Below are positions 38,061 through 48,449 of a stretch of DNA of 64,000 nt, piece after piece. The translations under genes were made by a program, and so were the position numbers. The notes below the pieces were generated by a model. The model ran no database searches. It saw only the letters and a list, made by a program, of their open reading frames with translations, and was not told the DNA's origin. Source of the stretch: Helianthus annuus. Taxonomy: Eukaryota > Streptophyta > Magnoliopsida > Asterales > Asteraceae. The DNA is taken from the NCBI RefSeq assembly GCF_002127325.2, contig NC_035433.2:81906079-81970078 (forward strand). Direction: 5' to 3'. How positions within the stretch are numbered: position 1 is the first letter of the stretch; each line of letters starts with the position of its first letter.

Positions 38061-38238
38061 GGAAAACCCGAACCACAACAATCCGGATCCCGCGTCCAAT
38101 TTTGTTCATATCGAGAAAGGCTATTGCTTTTGTTAATTCCCTCCTAAACACCAAAAATGAGGTTGCCACATCAGCAAAAATGCCCCAAATTCAATGCCAC
38201 CTAGCCCAAATCACTTCTCATTTATATATATATAGAGA

Positions 38239-38330
38239 TATATAAAAGAATCATATACACACACAAACATTTCACACACTGCACTTTTCTCACTCACTCA
38301 CTCTCTCTTTATCTCTCTCTCTTTCTTTCT
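38239..38330. repeat. CT-rich low-complexity sequence
   Basis: Starts at the Helitron flank and runs into CTCACTCACTCACTCTCTC and TCTTTC repeats. Confidence 0.7.
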
Positions 38331-38594
38331 TTTTCGTCTAGACATCCTACCACCCCCCACCATCCCCACCACTACCATCCCAACCACTGCACCACCATCC
38401 CCATCACCACACCATCATCATCCCCACTACCACACAATCATCATCCCCACCACCGCACCACTATCCCCACCACACCACCACCTCTAAATCACAGATCCAA
38501 ACCAAAAATCGTTGGTTGTTGGGTTGTTTGGCGGCCGACGGCAAATGGGTGAAGGCGGGGTGTGGGTTGTGTGTCCAGATCCTACTGCAAAGAT

Positions 38595-38670
38595 GTTTTC
38601 GGTAGAAACAAGTCATGGTTCTAAGGTCCCAAAGGTAGATTTGACCATCACCACCAGTGCTCAACAACTA
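38595..38670 (-). pseudogene. WD40-repeat fragment (UTP18-like)
   Basis: The minus-strand translation contains STGGDGQIYLWDLRTMTC, a recognisable WD-repeat blade resembling U3 snoRNP protein UTP18. It is surrounded by CCACCA-rich and CT-rich low-complexity DNA and followed downstream by a Helitron-type 3' end at 39707, so it is probably a captured fragment. Only one blade is present. Confidence 0.45.
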
Positions 38671-38899
38671 TTGACTGGCCAGGTGAGGTTTATTATGGTG
38701 TTTGATAGAGGACTTCGGTGATGGTGATGGTTTATGGTGGTGATGGTGGTGTATGGTTGAAAATTGTGAGGTTTGTTGTGGTTGTAGGTGTGTAGTTGCA
38801 AGTGTATGGTTTATATCTCTTTAGAGAGAGAGATAGAGGAAGAAGAGAGGGAGAGAAAGAGTGTGTATGTATGAGAGAGAGTGAGTATATATAAGAGAT

Positions 38900-39707
38900 A
38901 AGGTTCCATGAAAAACTAATAGAAAATTCAAATTCTCCTATATATTAATAAATGAATGAAATGAATAGTAAATTATAATATAATAAACTATTATACACAG
39001 TTTTTTTATAGTTTTATAACTTTAACATTATAATAATTGTTATCTTCTTTACTTTTTAAGTTTGATAAGCTTGATGTTAACCGGTACTTGTATCGAAAAT
39101 ACCGGTTCGTTATTCCTACATGAAGGTAAAAAACAGCACCAGCTTGGTACATAAAACGTCAGGTCGGTACCGGATTGAGTTTGATAATCTTTTAGTTCGA
39201 GAAATTTGGTACTACTACCCAGTACCATTTGCTCATCCCTGATCACAGGTACCGTACGAACAACAACGGTATCATACAACTTTTTTTTTAGTTTCAGGAG
39301 TAGGGATGAGCTCGGTACCAACTGATACCGAATCGGTATTGGTACCGAAAATACCGGTTACGGTATCGGTATATGAAGCTAAAAACCGGTAGCGAACCGG
39401 TGCCAGGAACGCCAAACGTCAGTACCGAACTGGTACTTAGGATCTTTCGGTTCAGGAAATTCGGTACCGGTACCCATTACTATTTGCTCATCTCCGACTA
39501 CGGGTTTCTACCGAACAACATCATTACCATACAACTTTTTTAGTTTATTTTCTTTCGGTTATTTTTTAGTGTTTTTTTCTACATTTTCTTTTTATTCTTT
39601 TCAGTGATTCCGTGTGCAACGCGCTCGTAGTGATTTCAAACACATATAAACACAGACTAAATAACAAAACAAGTTCGCCGCAACGCGACGACGGTTTTTA
39701 TAACTAG
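38900..39707 (+). mobile_element. Helitron 3' region with degenerate GGTACC block (5' end undefined)
   Basis: cgccgcaacgcgacgacggt followed by ttttataactag (CTAG 39704-39707) and T is a typical Helitron 3' end. The 5' limit could not be fixed. From 39060 to 39540 the DNA is a degenerate mixture of ggtaccg, accggta and gatgagct words in both orientations, including tagggatgagctcggtacc at about 39301. Confidence 0.5.
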
Positions 39708-40309
39708 TGGAGTTAAAAATCTAGACTCAAAATATTAGAATGAGCGTTTTGGTACTTAGGATGTTAATTTTTTTAATTTTAGACTCAAGTTGGTAAAACC
39801 AATAAAACACAGATACTCAAAAAGTATTTTACTATTTAAAAAAGAGAAGGTGAACAAAGATAACTGTTATTAAATTGATTACATAGAAATAGACAATAAG
39901 TGTCGTTTCCACCATTTTGTTAGTTAAAATACTAATGATTTGAAAGAATAACCAATCACATTTTATTTGTTTTGAACATCCAACAAACCCGGCTATTCAA
40001 ATACATCCATACGCAAAATATCACTCACGTATGCAATCACAGACATCATTAGTGACATGTTGGGAAAATATCTAAAACATATTTGATTTTTTTTAATGTC
40101 CAACAAAGAATGATCATCTGGGTACACCTATAGGCAAAAGATCACTCACCCACGCAATCACATACAACGTTAATAACCCGATCCGTCATTAATTCCACAT
40201 AAACCCACCGCACCCGCTATAATAAAACTCATAATTCTCAAATGAAGACTTTAACCCTCTAGAGTTTAAACACATTTACCTATATATTAAAATTAGAACA
40301 CAATGAACA

Positions 40310-40930
40310 CTAACACCATCAAGGGGATTAGCAAATGATATCGGGTACCGGTATCGGTATCAAATTTATCAAACCGGGTATATTTTCGGTACCGAATCAG
40401 TACCGATTTTTGACATTTTCGGTATCGGTTCAGCACCGGTTTTTACACTCAAATACCAGTACCGACCGGTACTGAATCTTAACGTACCAGGTATACTCGG
40501 TATCGGTACCCACTTTTGGGGATTTTCGATACCGATTGATACCGAGTTCATCAAATCCTGTAGCAACGTAGCACCGCAAGTAATTGCACCGTTTAGATTA
40601 CTTTTCATACACAACCCAATGAATAGTAACATCATCAAGGGGATGAGCAAATGGTATCGGGTACCGGTACTGGTATCAAATTTACCAAACCGGGTATATT
40701 TTCGGTACCGAATGGTACCGACATTTGACATTTTCGGTATCGGTTCGGCACCGATATTCACTGGTTTTTATCCTCAAATACCGGTACCGTACCAACCGTA
40801 CCGTACTAGGTATATTCGGTACCGGTACCCACTTTTGGGCATTTTCGGTAACAATATTTTGGGTACCGGTTGGTACCGAGCTCATCAAATCCTGTAGCAA
40901 CGCAAGTAATTTCACCGTTTAGATTACTTT
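40310..40930. repeat. Diverged ~300-bp tandem duplication rich in GGTACCG
   Basis: Two units (about 40310-40620 and 40621-40930) each run from catcaaggggat(t/g)agcaaatg through a degenerate cggtaccgg block to atcaaatcctgtagcaacg and caccgtttagattacttttc. A more diverged block of the same kind is at 41050-41340. Confidence 0.85.
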
Positions 40931-41528
40931 TCATACACACGGTAAGTAAACTGTATTTCGTTTGAATGAGGTTTTATATACAAAACAACTTATTTTGTTT
41001 TCTTTTTTGTCTTTTTCTATAATGAATGAATTGTAGCATTTAAAATTAACTTTCGATTATTGATGAGCAAATCGTATCAAATCATGTAATCAAACCGGTA
41101 TTGTATCGGTACCAAATTTACTATACCAATCATTTTTGGTACCAATTTGGTATCCACCTTTGGCGTTTTCAGAATCGTTACTTTTGGTTCGACACCGGTC
41201 TAGCACCATACCTGTATTTACTGATTTTTACCTTCAAATACCATACCGTATGGTACCGAGCATTTTCGGTGCCGATACCTAATTTCGATGATTTTTCGGA
41301 TCGGTACTTTCGGTGCCATTACCAGTACCGAGCTCATCCATATTTTAACGTGTTATCACCGTAATAATTAAACTGAAAACAACCGAATTTCTAACGTGTA
41401 GAATGTGTGGGTCTTATTATTATATATTAGATTATTTAAAATCAGTATCGTTCGTTACCAGGTCATTTTATGTTTTAATTTTGGTATTTGTTTGCCGTTG
41501 TCGTCACGTGTTTTGCAGGCATTAATAA

Positions 41529-41728
41529 GGGCATGTTTGGGTAAGCTTATTGAAACAACTTATTGACTTATTGGCTTCTTGGAAAAGTCAGGATTTTGTG
41601 ACTTATTGACAAATTGGCTTTTCCCCCTCACATACACCATCTTTGCCAAACATCATTTTAGAGCTTATGACTTTTCAAAAAGCCAATAAGTCAATAAGTT
41701 GTTTCAAAAAGCTTACCCAAACATGCCC
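41529..41728. mobile_element. Harbinger-like MITE (200 bp, TAA TSD)
   Basis: About 60-bp terminal inverted repeats starting gggcatgtttgggtaagctt, with only a few mismatches between arms. The flanking TAA duplication is at 41526-41528 and 41729-41731. Non-coding. Confidence 0.85.
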
Positions 41729-41972
41729 TAAGTCCCCTCCGCAACGCCAGGGGGAAAATCAACTAGTTTGATGAAATCAGTATTCTCTCGATGATGAAGC
41801 TTCTCCGGCGACCTCTCTCCCTACTCTTCTCCGCCTCTTTCTCCACCGTTCCGCCGGTTCCATCACTATCTTTAACATTCGTGCAATCTGTACTCAACCA
41901 AATCAAACATCTCTCAGCAAACCCAAAACACTACCCCTCTCTAACCACCTTAGACTCACTCCTAACCAATAC

Positions 41973-43468
41973 TGTAACAACTGCCACTAAAATCCATAAT
42001 TAGGACGATAATTAGTCAACAAGAAAACCCTAATTGAGACACCCAAGTAATTCTGCACTAACCCTAAAATTTTCATAACAATCGGAATCAGGATCAGGGC
42101 CCCTAAAACTCAGGGGGGTTAAACCCTAGTGGATGTTTATCCTCTAAATTTGCTACAGAAACGAAATTTGTTCGTTTAACTTACTCAGCAAGATTACTTG
42201 GACACAAAGCAACCTAGGCTAGAAAATAGACCCGTCGCGCCACGCGACGGGTACACATGTCTTCTTCGCGTGGCGCGAGGGAGGACAAATTCCAGCTATA
42301 AATAGGGGACGTTGGCACTTGAACTTTGGTGGTAAATCGACGTCCAAATTCTCTGTAACCATCGAGTTATAGCGAATATCATTCACAACACACACAATTC
42401 ACGAAGTGCTGCCGCAATCAGGGTAATAACTCGATCGCTATTACGATTCAACGTCCGATCGATTATAACTATCCAACGATTGTCCGAGTGCTGCTCAAAT
42501 TGAGCTTGTACTTTGATTATTCATCGTGATTTCGACTTGAATATTTGAGTGCTGTTCGAATTCGGACTATGCTCTGTTATTCGTTGTGAATCCGATTGAA
42601 TTATTAAGTATTGCACTTGTTAATCATTGTGAGGGTTTGATCTCGTGAATTGACGTAACTGCTGAATTAGTTACTAACCTATTGTGTGTGCATTATTATT
42701 AAATTAGGTTAAATCAAGGCAAATCAGTAGGCTTATACCTTGCCCGCTAAGTCTGCAATGTGAGTCATTCCTCTTTTGTAAACTCTTTTCTCACAGTTTG
42801 TGAGTCATTCTTCTTTTTAAACTGTTTTCTCACCGTTTGTGAGTAAGTTTTACAATACTCCAAATTATTTTCAAAGTGTTATAATTACAGGGATTAAGTC
42901 GTGGTTATCTTAACCGCTGGTTAGTGGGGTATTGTGCACATTACTAATTTCTCACGGTTAGGCAATAAGCCCTAACATGGGTTAGGCTAATAAGACCTAA
43001 CAGTGACAAAAACGTCACTAATTGGGTGACTGGACCCAATAGTGGTATGACCATCGTCACACGGGTGGCAAGACCAGATATTAATTAAAATACGGCCATA
43101 GTAATCGCTCTTATGCTGTAATTTATAACTATGTGTCATTTTTATCAAAATGAATGATTCACTCAGTATTCCCCCGCTGACAAAACCTTTTTACAACATG
43201 TTTCAGGTGACCTCCTGAATTAAGTACACGTGCTACGGAGCACTATCAAGCTTGAAGTGGTGGCTCAAATAAAATAAATAAACATGTTTGTAAAATAATG
43301 AAATTATGATATTTACGGGATTATCCCGAAATGTAAATAAATAATACTCGGGCAAAATTTTCAAGTTTAAAACGATCCTGTTAAGACTTCCGCTATAAAA
43401 ATAAATACCACGGGATTTTCTGTCCCGCGGCTCCCGAAACGGGTCAAACCGGGTCGGGGGCCGTGACA
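41973..43468 (+). repeat. 5' LTR (1496 bp)
   Basis: Begins tgtaacaactgccac and ends ggggccgtgaca. Contains a TATA box, ctataaatag at about 42296-42305. It has 162 bp (about 42034-42210) that the 3' LTR lacks. Confidence 0.95.
42230..42252. promoter_or_regulatory. GC-rich perfect palindrome upstream of LTR TATA box
   Basis: acccgtcgcg-cca-cgcgacgggt: 10-bp arms around a 3-base centre, followed by a related cgcgtggcgcgag. It ends 44 bp upstream of the TATA box. The same sequence is in the 3' LTR. Confidence 0.85.
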
Positions 43469-43476
43469 GAAAAAGG

Positions 43477-43489
43477 TGGTATCAGAGCC
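43477..43489 (+). promoter_or_regulatory. Primer binding site (initiator Met tRNA)
   Basis: tggtatcagagcc lies eight bases after the 5' LTR and matches the 3' end complement of plant initiator methionine tRNA. Confidence 0.9.
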
Positions 43490-43874
43490 ACTGATCAAGC
43501 CACTGATTTAAGCCTATTAAGTATTTAGAAAATACTTAAATTTTATTAATTACTATTCTGTGATTATGTGTTTCATTATCTGATTAATCGCATATAGCAT
43601 GGAACAAATTTTATATAGAAAACTAAAACTTTAGTGTCTTTACAAGTTTAGAAGCCTTATGTCAGTAAATAAATAAATTTTTAAATAAAACCAAGGATGC
43701 TTTAAAATTCTAGTTGTTCGGATAATTACACCCGTATTTCTATCAAAATTATTACAAATACTGACCTAGTAATTGTGTGTGTATTTTCAAACAGCATGAG
43801 TAATTTGTCTGATACCCTTCAGAATTTAAATCTCTATCCAGTAAGAGTAGAAGTTTCCAGAGATTTTAATAGGT

Positions 43875-44309
43875 ATGGAGGAACCTATAGAATTTAATGT
43901 TTTACCTCTCGAGCCTAAGAAAACGGAAATTGAAGAAAGTTCTAGGCAAATTAAGGGGTTACCATCTCAAGAAGAATTAGATCTTACAATAACAGACTAT
44001 AGTATTATCAAGACTATTAATGAAACACAACTATCAATGAACTTAGAACCAGCTATTCCAAACCTTTCAGTACCATCGCGACCTTTCGACATAGACGAAT
44101 GGTTGACTCATGAAATACAGTTACAGAACAAACCCTATAAGCTTTTTCCTCAGTTCAATCTAGAACCTTTACCGAATCCACCAAAGAGTAACAAGAATAC
44201 AGCTAGACTTCACCACTTGGGTCAAGAACTAATGAATGTTGGGAATAGGATCCAAGAGATTGGGAAACAAATCTCCTGGAATTACAATCCAAGGAAACAC
44301 TGTTATTAG
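43875..44309 (+). CDS. Extra 144-aa ORF between PBS and gag
   Basis: An ATG-initiated open frame starting MEEPIEFNVLPLEPKK, hydrophilic with acidic and proline-rich stretches, ending P-R-K-H-C-Y. No domain is recognised. It lies upstream of gag in the leader region, where most gypsy elements are non-coding. Its size and ordinary composition suggest it may be translated, but it could be an accidental frame or a remnant. Confidence 0.45.
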   Translation: MEEPIEFNVLPLEPKKTEIEESSRQIKGLPSQEELDLTITDYSIIKTINETQLSMNLEPAIPNLSVPSRPFDIDEWLTHEIQLQNKPYKLFPQFNLEPLPNPPKSNKNTARLHHLGQELMNVGNRIQEIGKQISWNYNPRKHCY

Positions 44310-44531
44310 AATATCATTTACCAAAGAATAGGAGACTTATGGAACAAGGATTGTGTAATAATAATAGTCAAAATCAGTCTGTAAAATTTTTACGAATAAA
44401 ATTTTGTAAGGCATATTATTATTTCGAGAAATCAATAGTTTGGCTATATAAAACTATATAATAATTTTGTGTATACTTGTTATTTATTTGATACTAATAC
44501 AATTATATATATATATACAATTAGTTATCCG

Positions 44532-45797
44532 ATGGAAAACGCTAATAATGAACCAGTTAACGAGGATAATCAATCCGAGCAACAATCGGGGGGTCAATAT
44601 GTGACTAGGCAGGATATAGAAAATATCGTTGCTCAAGGGATAGCTAACACTATTCCAACAATGATAGCTCAAGGGATAGCCAACGCTATTCCAGCAATCG
44701 TTACTGCTGTTAAAAATCCAATAGAACCACAACAAATCATTCCTAGCAAACGTATTTCTGAAGATAACTTCAGTAATAGCGTAAATGGAGGCAATGATCA
44801 TGTTAATCATGATAAGGAACTAGGACAAGCTCCGCTCCCTAAGAAAAAGAAAACTGCAACGCCTGGTTGCACTTATAAGGAGTTCCTTGCCTGCAAACCT
44901 ATAGAATTCGCAGGCAATGAAGGGGCAACTGCGGCACTGCGGTGGTTAGAGAAAACCGAGGCAGTGATCAGAATAAGTAAATGTGTTGAGGAAGATAAGG
45001 TTATGTACGCTTCGCACCTTTTCAAGGAAGAAGCATTAGAATGGTGGAATACAGTATTACAAGCCAAAGGAAGTGACGTAGCCTATGCCATGGGGTGGGA
45101 AGAATTTAAGCAATTAATAGAAAGAAAATTCTGTCCCGAATATGAAAAAGAGCAAATGGCAAATAAGTTTTTAAGTCACCGAATGATGGACGTAGATTGC
45201 CGAGGGTATACTTCAAAATTCTTTGAGTATGCCAGAATTGTACCTACTTTGGCTTCGCCAGAACCGGTACTTATCTCTTGCTATATCTGGGGTTTGATTA
45301 GTGAGATTCGTGACATTGTCAAAGCTGCGAGACCCCGCACAATTGACGATGCGGTAGAATTAGCTAACACTCTAACTGACGGATTGGTACGCACACGGGA
45401 AGAAAATAGGAGGAAGGATTTAGCTCAGAAAATTTCCCAAGAATTTCATATAGGTAATAGTAACAATTTTAAGAAAAGAGAAAACGGGCGATTTTCCACT
45501 ATTCCATTTTGCGATATCTGCAAAGGAAAGCATTTTGGAAAATGCAAAGGAAGCTGCAATTTTTGCAAAATTCCAGGACATCGAGAAGAGGATTGCAGGA
45601 AAAAGAAGGCAATCACTTGCTACAATTGTGGAGAACCCGGACACTTCAAAACAAGCTGCCCGAAATTAGGCAATCCAGCAAACGAAAAGACGAAACCTGC
45701 AGAAGGGACTACCAAGAAAAACGCAAGAGCTTTTCAATTAACTACTCAGGAAGCTGAACTCATTCCTGACATCATAGTTGGTACGAGTATTATTTGA
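44532..45797 (+). CDS. gag: Retrotransposon Gag (421 aa)
   Basis: Structural protein that packages the element RNA. The capsid region contains YKEFLACKPIEFAGNEGA, WLEKTEAV and ALEWWNTV, then the family-typical F-K-Q-L-I-E-R-K-F-C-P. C-terminal zinc knuckles follow: CNFCKIPGHREEDC and CYNCGEPGHFKTSC (both CX2CX4HX4C), preceded by a third Cys/His cluster CDICKGKHFGKC. The open frame extends slightly upstream, but MENANNEP at 44532 is the first ATG. It stops at 45797. The protease motif L-F-D-S-G-A-N lies immediately after, in the +1 frame (from about 45787), so gag and protease are separated by a frameshift. Confidence 0.9.
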   Translation: MENANNEPVNEDNQSEQQSGGQYVTRQDIENIVAQGIANTIPTMIAQGIANAIPAIVTAVKNPIEPQQIIPSKRISEDNFSNSVNGGNDHVNHDKELGQAPLPKKKKTATPGCTYKEFLACKPIEFAGNEGATAALRWLEKTEAVIRISKCVEEDKVMYASHLFKEEALEWWNTVLQAKGSDVAYAMGWEEFKQLIERKFCPEYEKEQMANKFLSHRMMDVDCRGYTSKFFEYARIVPTLASPEPVLISCYIWGLISEIRDIVKAARPRTIDDAVELANTLTDGLVRTREENRRKDLAQKISQEFHIGNSNNFKKRENGRFSTIPFCDICKGKHFGKCKGSCNFCKIPGHREEDCRKKKAITCYNCGEPGHFKTSCPKLGNPANEKTKPAEGTTKKNARAFQLTTQEAELIPDIIVGTSII

Positions 45798-47115
45798 CTC
45801 TGGTGCAAACCAAGGTTTTATAAATACTTCATTCTGCCAAACTCTTAACCTATCATTAATCAAACTTAGGCAAATCTTTACAGTCGAAATAGGCAAAAGG
45901 AAAATATAGAACTCTCAGGTCATAGAATCTTTCGCCAATCTAATTTCTATTAGCCGAGTTTGATGTGTGTTAGAAATAGATTGAGTAGTAACCAACCCTG
46001 CTCGAATTCTCCGTAATAAGAACTTTATAGAAAATCCAGGCACCTGCCAGAGAAGTATTTATGATTACAGGAAATAAACTACGTAAGGTCACATGATGAA
46101 TCATGAAGATATTCACTTAGATCCTGCTAAGATAGCAGCAAATCACTAAAATGGAAGATTTCGTAATTCTTAAATGGAAATTAGGAATCTTGTAAATTTA
46201 GCCAGATACTATAGGCAGTCTATTAAGGATTCTCTTAGATAGATATATCCTTAACTAAGCTAAAACAGTTAATCCTAAATAAGAACTTAAACAAAAAGAA
46301 GCCTCTAGCATAAATTAACAAACATTCCAATCCTAGCCTTACTAGAAAGAACAGAAGATTTTAAAGGTATACGGCGATGCTTCAAAGCTAGAAATTGGGT
46401 GTATGGTAATGCAACACAAAAAGGTAATTGTGTATGCATCAAGGCAATTGCAAAAGCACGAAGAAAGCCTTACCCCTTGTAAGCTTAAAAAAAAATTAGA
46501 AACCACAAGTTACCTTTAAGATTAGGAAACATTATCTAAGTAAGTTTACTATCCATATGGGTCATAAGAATTTAAAATTAAACATGGGGAAAAAGGAAAT
46601 CCTCAGTAGCTACAACTGTTATATTCAGTATCACGAAGAAAAGACTGAAGACGGTTAGAAGAATTATACAAATAATAAACAAGAGCCGTCGAAGTTCGAG
46701 TTGGAGACAAAATGCTATTGGAAGTATTTTCTTGGAAAGGAATTTATAAATTCAGTAAGAAAAGAAGCTAAGTCTAAGATACGTAGAGCCATTCCCAGTG
46801 ATCCAACAGATAGGACCAGTAGCTTATCGTTTACAACTACCAGAAGAATTAGCTGGAGTACATGATATGTTCATGTATCCAACCTCAAGAAATGTTTAGC
46901 AGACAAATCCCTGGTAGTACCTCTTCAAGATGTAGAGGTAAACGAGAAATTTAAGTTCATAAAGAAACCACTACAGATAGAAGATAGAAAAGTCAAGTAA
47001 GATGCAAAGAAAGGACCAGAATACGCTTGGGAACTGGAATCAAAAATGAAGCGAAAGTACCCTCATCTATTTTTAGTAAATCTCGAGGACGAGATTTTTC
47101 TTAAGGTGGGGAGGA

Positions 47116-48449
47116 TGTAACAACTGCCACTAAAATCCATAATTAGGACGATAATTAGTCAACAAGAAAACCCTAATTGAGACACCCAAGTAACCTAGGC
47201 TAGAAAATAGACCCGTCGCGCCACGCGACGGGTACACATGTCTTCTTCGCGTGGCGCGAGGGAGGACAAATTCCAGCTATAAATAGGGGACGTTGGCACT
47301 TGAACTTTGGTGGTAAATCGACGTCCAAATTCTCTGTAACCATCGAGTTATAGCGAATATCATTCACAACACACACAATTCACGAAGTGCTGCCGCAATC
47401 AGGGTAATAACTCGATCGCTATTACGATTCAACGTCCGATCGATTATAACTATCCAACGATTGTCCGAGTGCTGCTCAAATTGAGCTTGTACTTTGATTA
47501 TTCATCGTGATTTCGACTTGAATATTTGAGTGCTGTTCGAATTCGGACTATGTTCTGTTATTCGTTGTGAATCCGATTGAATTATTAAGTATTGCACTTG
47601 TTAATCATTGTGAGGGTTTGATCTCGTGAATTGACGTAACTGCTGAATTAGTTACTAACCTATTGTGTGTGCATTATTATTAAATTAGGTTAAATCAAGG
47701 CAAATCAGTAGGCTTATACCTTGCCCGCTAAGTCTGCAATGTGAGTCATTCCTCTTTTGTAAACTCTTTTCTCACAGTTTGTGAGTCATTCTTCTTTTTA
47801 AACTGTTTTCTCACCGTTTGTGAGTAAGTTTTACAATACTCCAAATTATTTTCAAAGTGTTATAATTACAGGGATTAAGTCGTGGTTATCTTAACCGCTG
47901 GTTAGTGGGGTATTGTGCACATTACTAATTTCTCACGGTTAGGCAATAAGCCCTAACATGGGTTAGGCTAATAAGACCTAACAGTGACAAAAACGTCACT
48001 AATTGGGTGACTGGACCCAATAGTGGTATGACCATCGTCACACGGGTGGCAAGACCAGATATTAATTAAAATACGGCCATAGTAATCGCTCTTATGCTGT
48101 AATTTATAACTATGTGTCATTTTTATCAAAATGAATGATTCACTCAGTATTCCCCCGCTGACAAAACCTTTTTACAACATGTTTCAGGTGACCTCCTGAA
48201 TTAAGTACACGTGCTACGGAGCACTATCAAGCTTGAAGTGGTGGCTCAAATAAAATAAATAAACATATTTGTAAAATAATGAAATTATGATATTTACGGG
48301 ATTATCCCGAAATGTAAATAAATAATACTCGGGCAAAATTTTCAAGTTTAAAACGATCCTGTTAAGACTTCCGCTATAAAAATAAATACCACGGGATTTT
48401 CTGTCCCGCGGCTCCCGAAACGGGTCAAACCGGGTCGGGGGCCGTGACA
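47116..48449 (+). repeat. 3' LTR (1334 bp)
   Basis: Same ends as the 5' LTR. Apart from a 162-bp gap I noticed only two base differences in the shared sequence (near 47552 and 48268), pointing to a recent insertion. Confidence 0.95.

Larger units (their letters stand above)
17858..38238 (-). mobile_element. Complete ~20.4-kb autonomous-type Helitron
   Basis: Read on the minus strand, the element begins TCTCTATATATATATAAATG at 38238, preceded by A, and ends CTAG at 17858, followed by T. This is the A/T insertion without target duplication typical of Helitrons. Eleven bases inside the 3' end is a perfect 7-bp hairpin (17869-17875 with 17880-17886, 4-base loop). Inside are a full Rep-PIF1 helicase gene, an RPA1-like gene, one B3 gene on the same strand and two B3 genes on the opposite strand. 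All five can be spliced in silico without a frameshift or stop. No other transposon appears to be nested in it, consistent with a recent or maintained copy. Confidence 0.92.
40275..41766 (+). mobile_element. Helitron-like insertion upstream of PPR copy 1 (1.49 kb)
   Basis: Comparison with the undisturbed copy at 60771-60800 shows that acacatttgatgaaatcag is interrupted here between acaca and tttgatg. The insertion ends ccgcaacgccagggggaaaa then tcaactag before T, with a cccct/agggg hairpin, so the 3' end is Helitron-type. The 5' end (tttacctatatatt) lacks the usual TC and may have decayed. Confidence 0.65.
41973..48449 (+). mobile_element. Ty3/gypsy-type LTR retrotransposon with truncated pol
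   Basis: The element has TG...CA LTRs and the 5-bp target duplication AATAC (41968-41972, 48450-48454), confirmed against the uninterrupted PPR copy. Order: 5' LTR, tRNA-Met-type primer site, extra ORF, gag, short protease remnant, RNase H remnant (about 46367-46475), integrase C-terminal remnant (about 46680-46870), purine tract (ggtggggagga), 3' LTR. The internal region is only 3.65 kb, so reverse transcriptase and most of the integrase are missing. It would depend on proteins from another copy. Confidence 0.93.

Noticed and set aside
40369..41364. Several Tyr/Arg/Pro-rich open frames
   Set aside because: They arise from the GGTACCG degenerate repeats.
44469..44531. Upstream extension of gag
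   Set aside because: No ATG in the extension; the first methionine is at 44532.
45787..46900. A functional pol gene
   Set aside because: Only short protease, RNase H and integrase-tail remnants in different frames, with stops; reverse transcriptase motifs are absent.
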